From contig JANTQA010000032.1 in NCBI GenBank assembly GCA_027625915.1, positions 8,680,001-8,744,000 of the forward strand: a stretch of DNA of 64,000 bases. The letters are read 5' to 3'. Below the pieces are notes generated by a model. The model was not told the origin of the DNA and ran no database searches. It was given only the letters and a program-made list of their open reading frames with translations. Below, piece after piece: positions 38,771-52,000 of the stretch. This DNA is from Anaeramoeba flamelloides (lineage: Eukaryota; Metamonada; Anaeramoebidae). The position numbers and the translations under genes were made by a program. Each line of letters opens with the position of its first letter. The stretch's first letter is position 1.

Positions 38771-40136
38771 CGGTGTAATTTAAACTTCTTTAATACTTAT
38801 AATAATTCATTATTGATTTTTTTATTTTTACAAGGTTATAAATTATCAAACCAAAATTAAATATTTCCATAATAGATAAAAATCCATGTAACAAAACAAT
38901 AACAAATCTTTAAACTTTTTTTTTTTAATTTTAATTGATTTTTTCATAAAGTTGTTCTAAAAATTTATAATAGATTACTATTAAAAAATCATTTGAAAAT
39001 AAGAATAAATTTTAAAAAAAAGTTTGAATAAAATCTGTATATTTTAAAAATAAAACATTATAAAAAGATAAAAATTTTCAATTATATTACTCAAAAAATA
39101 GCACTTCACGTGTTAATTCGGTTGCTTAGAATGATCTTTAAATATACATATTCAATTGTATTTGTGAAAAGGTCGTGTCTTTTTTTTTTACATATAATAA
39201 AAAATATTCTTTTTTAGTGGAACAATTTGTTAATTGACAATATTGAATTAAATTTAATATTAGGATTAAATAGGGGAATATAGTATTCACTTAAAGATAT
39301 ATTTTTTAAAATAATTCAAAAAAATGAAAGAAAAAATAGAACTTTTTTTGGAGAAAACAATATACTCCCAATTTCAATAAAAAACTTGAAATCGGGCAAG
39401 TACAAAAATCATTTTTTAAACAATAAAATATATTTATAAGTTTCCCTTTCTATTTGGAAAAATTTTCTATATTCAACAAATTATTAAATCGATTTTTTCT
39501 ATCAAAAAGAAAAACAATAACTAAAACTAATTTTCTTTCTTAAAAAAATACAAGATCAAATAGATCATAAAATTTAATTTTTTTTATTTATGTAAAATCA
39601 TGTTAACAAACAGATTGAATTATTATCAAGAATCAATAAATAGTTTTGTAAATAGTTTTGTAAATTTCAATGATTTATTACAATTTAATTTAATAAAGGA
39701 TATTTTAAAATAAATAATTTCAATTCTTTTGGGAATTAGTTTATTTATTTTTCAAGAAATTAGGTATTCCATAATTTTAATTACTCTTGACGAAGCCCCA
39801 GATAATAAAAGAACAGTTTTTATATTCTAAATAATTGCATTTAGTACACTTTTACACCTAAAAACAAAAAAATAGGACTATTATAAAAATAAAAAAAATA
39901 ATGTGTCAAATGAATAAAAATTCTCTAATCATATTTTGGTTTCATAATTAGATGAAATTCTATTTTACAAATTTGTGTTAATATTGATTTTGATATTATA
40001 ATAAGAAATTGAAAATATTTCTTCGAAATAATTTAAAATCATTTAAAATTAATTTAAATTTTCAATTAGCCTTAAATACTTTTAAAATATTCGCTTCTAA
40101 GAATTTAATTCAACCGTAAAGATAGAATTATCATTA

Positions 40137-40332
40137 CAATCAGTTTCACTATTAAGACATAAACTTTCAACGAAATATAAGGCACAAAAAAAATCTTAAA
40201 TTAAAGCACAAAATTCAGATTCTAGTAAAAATAAATTGTAAAAAAAAAATTCCAAATTTTGTACCATAATTCGAGATTTTTTTGTGCCTTAAATTTCATT
40301 GAAAGTTTGTGCCTTAAAAGCGAAACTGATTG
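40137..40332. mobile_element. Palindromic Tc1/mariner-type MITE, copy 3
   Basis: A 196-bp palindrome, CAATCAGTTTCACTATTAAG to CTGATTG, flanked by TA at 40135-40136 and 40333-40334. Both terminal heptamers carry the same substitution relative to copy 1, so the inverted ends still match each other. It lies about 540 bp upstream of the MULE remnant. Confidence 0.87.
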
Positions 40333-40875
40333 TATACAAAAATCACAATAATAATGGATTTGTCAAAAAATATGAAAACTTCAATCCAAAGGATTAAAAT
40401 TTTCGAACATCATCAAACAAATAATTTTTAAAAATTCTTACTGACTTAAAAATATCATGATCGGTGGAAAGTACTTTAAGACAAGGAACAAATTTATAAG
40501 TATAAAAGAATTTTGAGTCAAGAAATCTTGTTAAAATTTAAATTTGGGGGATTTTTTTGGTAACTTTTTAAATTTTCTAAAAAACCCCGAAAAAAAAAAT
40601 TACCCGAAATTTTTTTAATGATAAAATTGAGTCATAAATAATATAGAGTTATATTTTTTGAGTTTCAAATTCAAAATAAATGTAAATTTTTGTTTTTTTT
40701 TTAATATTGAAATTTGTAAATTGGTATCTAAGAGATTTAATAGTTATATCTACTTTTCCAATTAAAACAAATGAAAAAAATATAAATTCAAGTATACATA
40801 AGTTCTTTTTACATAATTTTGGCCCATTTTTTTCCTTAATTTATTTAAAAAATTATTTTATATAAACAATGAATA

Positions 40876-43043
40876 ATTACTACTTAGTAAATATCAAGAG
40901 TTATACAATGATCATTTAGAACTCCTTAACCATTTTGAAGAAATAAAGAATAGAAATAAAGAATTGGAAAGTAAAAATTCCCAAAATTTATCAAAAAACA
41001 CCGAAATGAAAAAATTAGAAGAGCAGTTTAATTTAATGGCAATAAAGAATAACGAAGTGAAATTATACCAAGATCAAGAAGATTCATTAAATATTCCAAA
41101 CAATTGGAGAAATATGTAAATTTACAATTTAGTTTTTATTTTTTAATAAGTTTTTTAATGATTTTTTAGTTTTTATTCTGACCAAATTAAAATCTATTAT
41201 TTGATTTTTAATTGTTTTTAAAAAAATAGCGACTCTGGAAATAAAATATTATTTGAGAAAAGGGAAAAAATTGATATAAAAAGGATTAAAAGAGTGTTTT
41301 ATTATGAAAATGAACAAGATACTGAAGTTTTTTGCTTACATTATAATAATAAATATTTTTCCAAATCGAAAAATATTTTATCACTTTATTATGAATTTAA
41401 TGTAAAAAACTGTAATGTCTGTTGCAACTATTAAAATATTTTTAAAAATGGGGAACAAAACAATATTATCGAAATACAAAATCGTCACTTTCATAATACA
41501 AATTTAAAGTTTGAACTACAAACAATCCCAGAAATGGATTTACTTGATAAGTTGGCCAAAGAAACTAATTCTCTCGAAAATATTTATTTAAAATTTATGG
41601 ATTCACAAATAAGGAAAATAAGTAAAAGTTCGGCAATTTTATTAGGATCCCGAGATGACATTAAAAAATATATACTTGAATTTAGAAAACAATTAAATTT
41701 TGTTTTTGAAAAAAAAATTATGGAAGATAAATTTTCAAAAACTGAAATGGGATTTCCTTTTATTCGAATGTATTTACAGGGTGATTTCCCAATGATAATC
41801 ATGGCAACAAACAATCAATTACTGAATTTAGGAAATAATCAACAAATTTATGTTGATGGGACTTATTTGGCGTGTATTCAAGGTTATCATTGTTTAATGA
41901 CAATAATGACTTATGATTTCCAAACACAAATATATATACCATGTGTTTGGGGTATATTATCTGACGAAAAGGCATCAACTCAATTATTTTTTTATAATTA
42001 TATAAAAAAATTATTGAAAATGGAAATTAATAAAAATTTTCTGTGGAATCCTCCAATAATTACAACATACTTCTCTTTGACAAATATAAACTCAATAAAA
42101 ACTTCTTTTCCAAAATCATCTATTCATGGTTGCCATTTTCATTTTCTTCAAGCAATTAGAAGAAAATTATTAACTCTTGGATTAAATGAAAATTTTTGAA
42201 ATAAAATACAATCCCGAATAACCAAATATATGAATAAAAGTACCGATTATATTAGATTTGATGTGAACAAGTGGATTAATAATTTAAAACAAAAAATAAC
42301 AAAAATTAAAATTCCAAAAAAAAAAAAAAAAGTAATTTTAAAAAAGTAAAAAAATCAAAAAAAAAACAAAAATGCCAATTTTCGAAAATGGGAATTACAA
42401 ATTATTGACAATCTCGAATCTGAAGGTTTTAAACAATGTCTGGTACTTGGTGAGAATATCTATAATTTAATTTCATATACAGTCAGTTTCACTTTTAAGG
42501 CACAAACTTTCTACGAAATTTAAGGCACAAGAAAAATCTCAAATTAAGGCAAAAAATTCAAATTCTAGTCGAATAATTTGTGAAAATTAAAATTCCAAAA
42601 AATTGTGCTTTAATTTGAGATTTTTTTGTTCATTAAATTTCATTGAAAGTTTATGTCTTAAAAGTGAAACTGACTGTAATTATCAGAAGGAAACAAATAT
42701 TGAATTCGAAATAACAAAAAACGAACAAAAAAATATTCTTTTAAATTTTCTTGAGAATTACTTTAGTAAAATTTGGCTTATTCGATTTCCTCGAGAACTT
42801 TGGTCAATTTATTCAAAAAGTAAAAAAATTGAAAATTTTTCAATGATTAGTGCCACAAATAATCTACTCGAGGGTTAGTATCGATCCTTAAACCATTTTC
42901 TCAATAGACAAAAACCCAAATTAAAAAATTTAATATTAGTTTTAAAAGATATTGAAACACAGCACAAGTATAAATTGAAAAAAATTGAATTTATAAATAT
43001 TGGATCTCTGGAGGAATTACTCATCGTTCCAAAATCAAAATAA
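40876..43043 (+). mobile_element. Decayed MULE-type DNA transposon gene, interrupted by a MITE
   Basis: The coding trace starts with a coiled-coil-like segment (40880-41118, YQELYNDHLELLNHFEE) followed by an apparent intron. It continues with a damaged zinc-finger-like region (NCNVCCNY and, further on, NRHFHNTN). The main ORF, 41534-42199, carries the MULE transposase core: IYVDGTYLACIQGYHCLM with the first catalytic Asp, a second site reading PIITTYFSLTNIN where family members have an Asp, and the Cys/His motif GCHFHFLQAIRRKL. The C-terminal part (about 42690-43043) has the family's TNNLLEG and LNHFLN motifs. Several stops, frame changes and the missing second Asp show it is inactive. The MITE at 42480-42676 splits the C-terminal part. 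Terminal inverted repeats were not identified. Confidence 0.78.
42480..42676. mobile_element. Palindromic Tc1/mariner-type MITE, copy 4, inside the MULE gene
   Basis: A 197-bp palindrome, CAGTCAGTTTCACTTTTAAG to CTGACTG, flanked by TA at 42478-42479 and 42677-42678. It interrupts the C-terminal part of the MULE transposase trace, so it inserted after the MULE arrived. Its ends equal those of copy 1. Confidence 0.9.
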
Positions 43044-44270
43044 TCTGAAAAATTGATCTTTTAAGTTTAGAGCCCTTTATCTCCTCTAGTTTAGAAGTTA
43101 TTTTCGATTTTCGATTTTTTATCAAAAAAAAGTTTTTTTTGAAATTTTGAATTTTTCATTTTTAAAAAAGGTACATTTTAACACAAAAATAAATTTTTTT
43201 TGGTATTTTAAAGATCATCTTACTAGGGCAATTTTTGATTAAAAATGTGATTTTGGTGAAAAAAAATTGAAAAAAATTAAGGTTTAAAAAAAAAATTTTT
43301 TTTTTTGAAAATTTTTTACTACTCTTTTGATTTTCCCATTTTTGATTTCCTCAAATTTTATATTTATAATATATTTTAAACTACAATAGTTATAAATTTT
43401 TTAATTTTGAAATTTTTTTTTTAGATTACCAAAAAAATTTTTTTTTTATTTTTTTTTTCACTTTTATCAAAGTTAATTATAAAAATATATAAGTTACTGT
43501 GAATATTAGTTGATAAAATGAAATATAAAAATCTATTTGATATAGACAAAAATTTTTGAAAAAAAATTTTTTATTTTTATTATTTTTGTGAAGTTTTTAA
43601 ATTTAAACTTTATGAGGTTTAGAGGTTTCGAAAATATTTAGTATTTAAAATGGGTGTTTTTGACTTTTTTCAAAATTGAAAATTTTAAAAAATGTATATA
43701 AAAAATTTTTTTCAAAATATTTTTTAAAGTACTAAAAATTGGCAACTTTGAAAAAAAAAGTTTTTTTTAAACATCTCAAAAAAATGATTTTTATTTTTAT
43801 TTTAACTGAAAAAACAAAGTTTAAATTTTTTTTTTTTAATAGGAAAACTCTAGTAAATTTTCATTTTTTTCTAATTTTTTCATAAAAAAAATCACATTAT
43901 CAATATTTTAAAAAAAAATTATTAGACCTCATCTAATTTTATCTAAATATTCATTTTTTCAAATTTTTGATAGTGTAATCACTAGAAAAATATTAAAAAA
44001 ATGCTAAAAAATTAAAAACAAATTTTTACTAGAGTTTCCAATTAAAATGATTTTTTTCAAAAAAAAAAAAAATTATATAACTTTTTTTCAATTCAATTTT
44101 AAATTTGTTAATTTTTTTACAATGAAAAAAAAAAAAAAATTTTTAATCGTAAAAAACTTAGAGTTTTTTTTTTCAAAAAAACAATATATTAGAAAAATTA
44201 CTCAATTAAAAATTCAATTCGATTATCTTCATATTTTTTATAATTTTAAAATATCCAATAATTATTCTTT

Positions 44271-44343
44271 AACTCAGCGGTAGAGTACCGAGATCTCAAA
44301 ATTTGAAAAGTGTGTAGCTGGAGTTCGATTCCTGATAAGATCA
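44271..44343 (+). tRNA. tRNA-like sequence, probably a pseudogene or SINE head
   Basis: AACTCAGCGGTAGAGTACC matches an A box/D arm with a good 4-bp D stem (ACTC-GAGT). Fifty bases later, AGTTCGATTCC matches the B box/T loop at 10 of 11 positions. A T run (44358-44365) could terminate Pol III. The acceptor, T and anticodon stems pair poorly and no standard anticodon loop can be folded (CTCAAAA with anticodon CAA is the nearest). This argues against a working tRNA and for a pseudogene or a tRNA-derived short element. Confidence 0.45.
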
Positions 44344-44674
44344 ATTAAATTAATAGGTTTTTTTTATTTTTTTTAAAATTTTTATATATAATTTGATCAA
44401 TTAAAGTATCCATGTTTGCTACCTGAATTTACCTTTAAATCTTTTCAAAATTTTTTTTTCAAAAATACAAATCTTCTTTAGGTATCAAAATTCGGATAAA
44501 TGCTGGTAACTAAGTAGTTTTTTCGGTGTGTGGAGTAGAAGATTTTAAATTATTTATATATACTAAAACCTACAATTAAAAAAAAAACTTTATAATTCAT
44601 TTTAACATATTGAGAACACTATATAAAAAATATAAAAACAATCTCAATCTTTCATTTTTTTTGGACTCTTATAT

Positions 44675-44771
44675 TTTTCGAGTTATTGCCCAAAATAGTT
44701 GTGAAAAATCACTATTAAAAAATTTGTATATAACAATCGATTTTGGGCAATATCTCGAAAACTAGACGTCC
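44675..44771. repeat. Inverted repeat around CGAGATATTGCCCAAAAT
   Basis: TTTTTCGAGTTATTGCCCAAAAT is mirrored by ATTTTGGGCAATATCTCGAAAA about 50 bases later, giving a ~22-bp stem with two mismatches. No coding potential. The loop is A/T-rich. It could be a hairpin element or decayed transposon ends. Confidence 0.55.
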
Positions 44772-45134
44772 TAGAGACTTCTAAACACCAAAAATAGAAA
44801 TTTAAGAAAATTTTGAATTTGTTGAGCAATAAAAAAAAAATTGATCCCAGTTTTATATTTACTCTTGTGTATCTAAATTAGAAATTTACCTTGATCAGGA
44901 TCCACAACCAAAATTTTCTTATTCAAAGATGGCTACCATACTTTCTTGGAAATTGTGTTAAAGTTTAGGATGAGGATTTAACTATTCTTATAAATAGAGT
45001 AGAAATTAATTGTTGGCAATAGGGGAAAAAAATTGATTTTAGTTTCAATTTGTTTTGTTCTAGTATTTTGAAAAATTTTTGGATCAGGTTTTGTTTTTCA
45101 TTCAAAATCCTCTCAAAAATGAACAATTGTTATA

Positions 45135-45743
45135 TTTTTTCTTGTATTCAATCTAATATATTTCCAAAAAAGTAGGGCAAATCTATTTTAAAACATCTCT
45201 ATTAAACTCAATTTTCAAAAAATAGTTAAATGTCCAAAATCATTAACTACCATCCATTGATTCTTGAGAATAATTCAATTTGTTAGTATGATTATGCATA
45301 AATAAAAGATATTAAATTTTATTAATCACAATTTTATCTGATATTTTTTGGTGGTGAAAATTAGTGTTTATTCTTTTCTTTTTTTTGATCAATAAAAACG
45401 TTTTCATAACTTGTTTAATATCAACCAATTTTCAAATAGAATCAAAAACATATAACTGCATTTAATTGTTTAAAAAATCATTTATTCCCTTACCATATTT
45501 CCATTTTTTTATTAAAATTGTTCCTACATTGTTTTCACCAAAAACAGTGTTATTTTTTTTTTCATTTTTTGGTAATATATCAACAAACAAAAATATTTTG
45601 AAATAAATACCTTAGTCATTGATTCAATTGGTTTTAATATAAAACTTAATTTGGTATTATTAATTAATGAATACCTTCACTAACAAAGATGATTTTTTAT
45701 GAAATGTAAAAAAAAAATGCCCCGCATTTTTGGAAATACCTTA
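45135..45743 (-). repeat. Dispersed repeat, copy 2 of the 10310-10899 unit
   Basis: Same orientation and almost the same length as copy 1. The minus-strand ORF equivalent is broken but still shows, in shifted frames, the Phe-Asp/Asn-rich stretch and the start Met-Lys-Lys-Lys. The best-conserved part is TTATGAAATGTAAAAAA followed by a CCCC block and TACCTTA. Confidence 0.5.
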
Positions 45744-46047
45744 GTCAATTAAATCCATTTTTTTGAATTTATGATATTGTATTTTCACTCCCAGAGAATA
45801 TAAAGTTTGCATAATTTTTAATTTTTAAGATAGAAACTGAAAAAAGAACATTGTCGAAAATATGATTAAAAAAAATTAGTTTGAAGAGTTAAATCTATGA
45901 ATGGGTTACATAAGCAAAAAAGCTATTAAAAAAAATGATTTATTTTTTTTTTTTCATTTAAGAAATTTCAAAGGTTTATGTACGTAGTTCTTTATATTAT
46001 TTTTTTTTTTAACATAAAAAAAAAAAACAAAATCAAATATATTTAAA

Positions 46048-49000
46048 TTAGATATCAGAAGACTCTTCTAAGATATCTTTTATAACATCATTTTTTAAGG
46101 GGTTGTTTTCAAGATTTTCATCATCATCTTTATCATCATCTTTTTCACTTTGTATATCACTTTCGCTATCTTTTTCATCTTCCTTCTTATCATTACCCAA
46201 ATCATCTAAATCGAATGCATCATCTGTAAAGTCATTATCTTCAACTTTATCCGAATTCTTGTCAGATTCGCTTTCACTTCCACTTTTTTTTTCATCATCG
46301 CTACTTTTCTCTGAATCATCAAGATCCTTTGTTTTTTTTGGTTTCATTGTTGATGTGTTTACTGGTTTCTTTTTGAGTGTAGAATATTTTTTAGCTTTTC
46401 CTAATTGTTTGGTAGCAGCATCGCTATCTGAATTTGAATCGTCATCAAATGTATCGGAGGTTATATCGCTACCTTTGGATTTTCCTTTTAATTTATTAAC
46501 TTGATCTTTTCTCCAACGACTATATTTATTCTGTTATATTTTATTATTATTATAGGAATAAATTTTGTTGATTTTATGGTATTAATATCAATAAAAAAAA
46601 TAAAAAAAAAAAATAAAAAAAAAGAATGAGTTCTTAAATCCCAACCCAAAGATTATATAGAAAGAAAAGACAAGAAAGAAAAAAAAACTATTGAATTTTT
46701 ACATCAAAGTATTCTTCGGTGGTGAAATATTTCAAAGCTACCATTAATAAAATTGATAATACAAAGAATAATATACCCAAAGATAAATATCCAGCTGATA
46801 AGAAATTAAAATCTGGTAAAAGCATGTTACAGATTTCGTCTTCATTTGGCACTGTTTTGGTATCATTTTTATTTTTATATTCACTAATTTTTGTTCTAAT
46901 ATTTGTTATAGAAAGAATACTATCCTTTAATTCTGTAACTTCTGCTGTGTTATTATAATTACTTGGATCACAATCTGTAATATTCTCAGATGTAAATATG
47001 TCGGGTGTGGTTGCGACATTAAGGTCACTATATTGACTTTCTTCCTTATTTTCAGAATTTATCTCTGCAGCATTGAAGGTGGCGTCACTCCAAACATCCA
47101 AAAAATAGTCGTATGTGTCTAAAATTAAATATTAATAATGATATTAATAGTAATAGAAATAAAAAGAAAAATAATTAAGAAAAATATATTAATATATTTA
47201 AAGAGAGATAAATAGATATGGATAGATAGAGATATATATAGATAAAAAAAATTAATTTAAATGATATCAAATTAAAATTAATTTTAATCATTTTAATTTT
47301 TTATTTTCAAAAAATTAAATCAATTTTTTGAAAAATTATTTGTATCTATCAATTTTTTTCTATTCAACTCATTTCATAATATAAGTAGATTTGAAAAATG
47401 AGACGTCAATTTTTATATAATTACATTTCATATTTGAAATTCAGAATTATTTAAAATTAAAAATAAAAAACGAAATATTTTGTTGTCTTTTTGTCATCAA
47501 ATTAATAAAAAATTTATTTCTTTAATAATTTTAAGTTATTTTAGAAAGTTTTTTTTTTTTTTTTCTAAATTTTAGGATTTTGCTGTTTTATATGATTTCA
47601 AGTTTTGATTATCAAAAATTTCAAAAGGAATGAATTAAATGCATCATCTATCACAGAAAAGAAAATTATTAATTATCAACTTTACTTTATAAATTTTGTT
47701 TGATTTTAAAAGAATGGCTACTCTCAAATTATTTTTATCAATTAATTAGTAATTTAATTGGCAAAATTTTTTTTTTTTAACAGAAATTTTATTGTAAACT
47801 AAAATTCAAAAAATTTTTTTTTAGAAAACTAAATTAAGTCTCAAATACTTCTAATGGCTGTGTCTATTCTAGATGATTTTTGAATTGGAAGTTACAAATG
47901 TTGTCACTTCAAAATTCTCTGATTCACAATATAAAATGACTCTTTCATTTAACCCTTAACAGTAACAATAAAATCCAAAGTTTTTGAACGCAGTAAAAAT
48001 ATTTGTAAGAATTAAAACAACACAATTTCATGCCAATTTAGAATTAATTTTGATTTTTACCAAAATATTTGTATTGTTGTTTTCATTTTTTCGTTTTTTT
48101 TTTTCTTTTTTCAATTACCTAATAATTTACATTCTATTAAAAAAATTTTTCGAATGAGTGATATCTGGTTAAAGTTGAGTTCTTTTTTTTTTTTTAAATA
48201 TAAGAATCAAATAGGGTTAGTTGACGATATCTAACCATTTGATCAATCATTAATTGTTAATAGAATTTCAACAAATATACAAATAGATTTTTTTGTTCGT
48301 TCTCATTCCAAAAATTTTGGCACATTCTTCATTTTTTTATTTTGATTGACACTTTTTTATTTTTTGTTTTGTGGGTATATGGAAATGATAAATATTTCTT
48401 AAACATTTTGATTAGTTATCAGTTTCTAATTTGGTATTTATAATAAAATGAATGTCAGAAAAAAAAATTGAATTTTGGAGATTTAAAAAAATTTTGAATT
48501 GGGATTTAGTATTTATCAAAATTTTAAGATTCGAAATTTCATCTTAATTTAAAACCATTGCTCTGTTTGTTTGATTTTTACAGAAAAATCTTTTTATAAA
48601 GTATTTTAAAATCATAAAATTATATTTTTTTATTTATTGTTGCTGCAATTGAATCGAAGCCTATTGTCCTTCTATGAAAGCAGTTTTTTAAAAACTTGTT
48701 TGTTGGTTTTCAGATGTATTTGTAATTTTTTGTTAGCTAGTAGAACCTAAGTATTTTTCTCTTTTAGTAAAATCTTTTCATTATAATTGCTTTCTAATTT
48801 TACTTTTTTGAAATTAATTTATGTTGTTATTAGTTTTAAGAACGATATACTGTCATTTTCCAATTAATAAATGAAAACTTTTTTCGAATTTTTTTTAATT
48901 GGAAAAACAGCAAGATCTTCACATAACCCAATTGGAAACGAAAGTTTAAGAGATTTTATTCCTTTATGAACTTTGATAAAATTTAATTGTTTTAATTTGA

Positions 49001-52000
49001 ATTTAATAGTATTGAATTTTTTTATAAGAATTGAATTACCTAAACTTGTACAGAACTGTGCAAAGTGGTGGAAATTTTATCAGTCAAAAAAAAAAAAGTA
49101 AAGAAAACAAAGACAATTATTGGTTCGGAACGAATGGTTAAAATATGAGATTGTGTATGAAAATTTAATACAATATTTTTTGAACAGTATTAAAATCTTT
49201 TATTGCACAAGTTTTTATAATGGTAATCATGAAAACTTTACTAGAAGAAGTTCATTATGTTAACCAATCTTGAGAAAATAAAAAATAAAATAAAATTTTA
49301 CCTTTTTCCTGCTCTTTAATTCCAGTGCAACAATCATCAAAACCAGCAGAAAGCGCTAAACTGATTCCAAAAAATACAAAATATATAGCTGTACATAAAA
49401 ACACCATTATTGTTGTCCATAGTGTGATTTTCCCATGGTTTGATGTACTCAGAGTACCTATTAAAAAATTGGAAATATTATTAAAGATAATTGTTATTAA
49501 GAGATTTTATAAATATTATTATTAAATAGTCAAGAGCTGTTAATGTAAATGTTAATTTTTATTAATAGAAAAAAGTACATTTTTTTTTTTTTTTATAAAA
49601 AAATGCAAATTAAAAGTTTTTGTTAAACAATGCTCATTTCAAAAATTGTGATTTATTTTTTTGTGTTAGTATTTGATTTTATTTTTAAAATATGAGGCTT
49701 TTATATGTTTTTAATATAATTTAAATCTAAATTATTATTCAAATTTTAGAATTAGTTGTTCTTGAATACATAATAAAAATAATTTTTTTTTTTTGGGAAA
49801 TTTATTATTCCAGGTTAGTCACAAGTTTTAAAAGATAGTTGATAATAAATATTTTGTTTTTTTTTGTTAAATATACTTAGGCTTGTATTTCTTCCTTTAA
49901 TTATTTATGTTATATTTTTATTAAATCATTGTTCCAATTTGGATAGATGGGTTATTTTTTTAAAAATTTGAATTCTTACTTAATAAAAATGATAAAATTC
50001 CCAAGGCAAGAAAGATGCCAGCAAAAATAATTCTTAATGTTGAATAGGATCTTGCGTTTTTTATTCGATCTTTTGCTTCAGTTTCTAGGGTAGTAGCTTT
50101 TGTATCTAGTTTAAGTGCTGAATCTTGAATATATTCAACATAAGTTTCCGCAAATGTCCTTCTCTCATCCGAAATAGTTTCAATGGATGTTTCAATATTT
50201 GATGTTGTTTGATCAATATGTGATATTGTTGAATTTTCAATAATAATTGTTAATATTAAAAAAGTTCTATTATTTTTTTTTGAAAAATTATTTTATATTA
50301 TTATTATTTTTGTTTTTTTAGAATTAGATTTGTTTCAAGACATTAAAATTTATAAGTAAGGAATTTGAAAAAAAATTAATAAAAAAAAAAAAATATATTG
50401 TAGGGTTGAATTTGAAAAAAAAAAGTTAATGGATTTATATTATTTAAATAAACAGATCATTTTATTTTATTTAAAAAGTATGGTATACATTAATATTAAA
50501 ATCGTTTAATGAATAAAGCTATTTTTAAAAAGTAGGTGAAAAGGTTTATACAAGTTTCTATCAAATAGTTTGAAAACTAAAATAGAACAAATTCCAAAAT
50601 CAATTTTTAAAACTTCTTGTATTAGCTTTTTTAAAATGACTTCACTATTGATTAATTTTTTCTTTTTCTTTTTATTTTTATTTTACTTTTTTTGGTTTTT
50701 GTAATATTTAAATTATCATTAATAAAATTTTTTTGAAAAATGCACTTCATTCTGATAAAATATTTTCTTTTTTAATTCATAATTAAATGTATTTTTTGCT
50801 TAAATTTAATTAATTTTCAAAATAATCACCTTAAGGATCAAATTGTTTAAATGGTTAATTGTAAGAAATATATATATATACATTTATAGATATATCTATT
50901 TATTTCTTATATCAAATAATTAAAATCTTTACAAAAGTTCAATGGGAGAGAGTTCAATTAATGAGATAATTTACGTTTTTAATTAATTTGTAAAGTTGTT
51001 TTGCTTTTTCTTCACAGTTTTATGAAACATAATTTTTGGATCTTGAAATAAAAATTTTTCATTTATGAATTGGGAAATGGAAGGAAATAAAACAATAAAG
51101 AGAATATTTATTTGTCATTTATTTCTTAATTTAGTAATAATATCTAAACTTCGAAATCCAATGCCACACCAGCGGCGCTTATTACGAAAAAAAGAATCCT
51201 TATTAGAAAAATAAAAGTTTTTAATCACTCTCTAGGTTTGGGGATGGGGTATATTGATACTGAAACTTCAGTATAATTCAAAAAAGTGGTCGTGTAACAA
51301 AACTTATTTTCATTGATAAAAAAATATTAATACAGTCATTTTCCAATGAATAAATAAATTAAAAAAAAATTTTAGTTTAATTTCCCAAAAATTGTTCCCC
51401 TTATTAATTAGCAGAAAAAAACACAAAATCTTAACTAAGCCCAAACAATAATTTTTTTTTAATTTTAGCAAAGTTGTTTTTTTATAAAACTTTTTGAATA
51501 AAATTAAATTTTTTTTTAATTTAACAAGCGCTAATATTATTATTATTGAAGGATCTAAATTTTTCTCTTTAAATTTTAAAAAGAAAAACATCGGGTTTAA
51601 ATCACAAAATTTAAAGAAACACTTTTCTTATAATTTGATATCATGTATCTAACAATAACACCATTAAGGCTTACTCTGGAGATTTTCAAAATTTATAAAT
51701 TGTATCTTAAATAAATTGATTTAAAAGTAAAAAAAAAAAAATTTGGTTTTTACAAAATTTTTATTAATCAACTCACACTCTCCTATGCTTATTGATAAAA
51801 CAGAAGCAAAAATTGATCCTTTCAGAATAACGATATTAACTTTGTTTCTGTCAAAGGGGAATATCCAAAAAAACATTTTTTTCAAATATCAATTATTTGA
51901 TATAATTTACCATTTGAAGAACAAATAAAATAAATAGAATGATACATATCCCAGTTAATTGTTGATATCCGTCTGAAAGAAAACTAATTAATCAATAGAT

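Larger units (their letters stand above)
37011..40875. other. Gene-free region rich in decayed elements
   Basis: Contains a GTCAAGT-family element (37985-38373), LINE-like remains (38430-38770) and a MITE (40137-40332). The ORF at 37591-37842 is Ile/Leu/Lys-rich, without recognisable motifs, and is not called. The rest is A/T-rich with no supported exon. Confidence 0.5.
43044..46047. other. AT-rich region with repeats and a tRNA-like sequence
   Basis: The first 1.2 kb consists of runs of A and T with only short simple words, probably MULE flank or satellite-like decay. It is followed by the tRNA-like sequence (44271-44343), a hairpin (44675-44771) and the repeat 45135-45743. The ORF at 44047-44283 is Phe/Lys-rich low complexity and overlaps the tRNA-like sequence; it is not called. 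Confidence 0.5.

Noticed and set aside
44047-44283. Plus-strand Phe/Lys-rich ORF
   Set aside because: Low-complexity A/T sequence that runs into the tRNA-like element.
46103-46504. Plus-strand Ser/Phe-rich ORF of 133 codons
   Set aside because: Antisense of the acidic Asp/Glu/Ser tail exon (46048-46530) of the five-span membrane protein.
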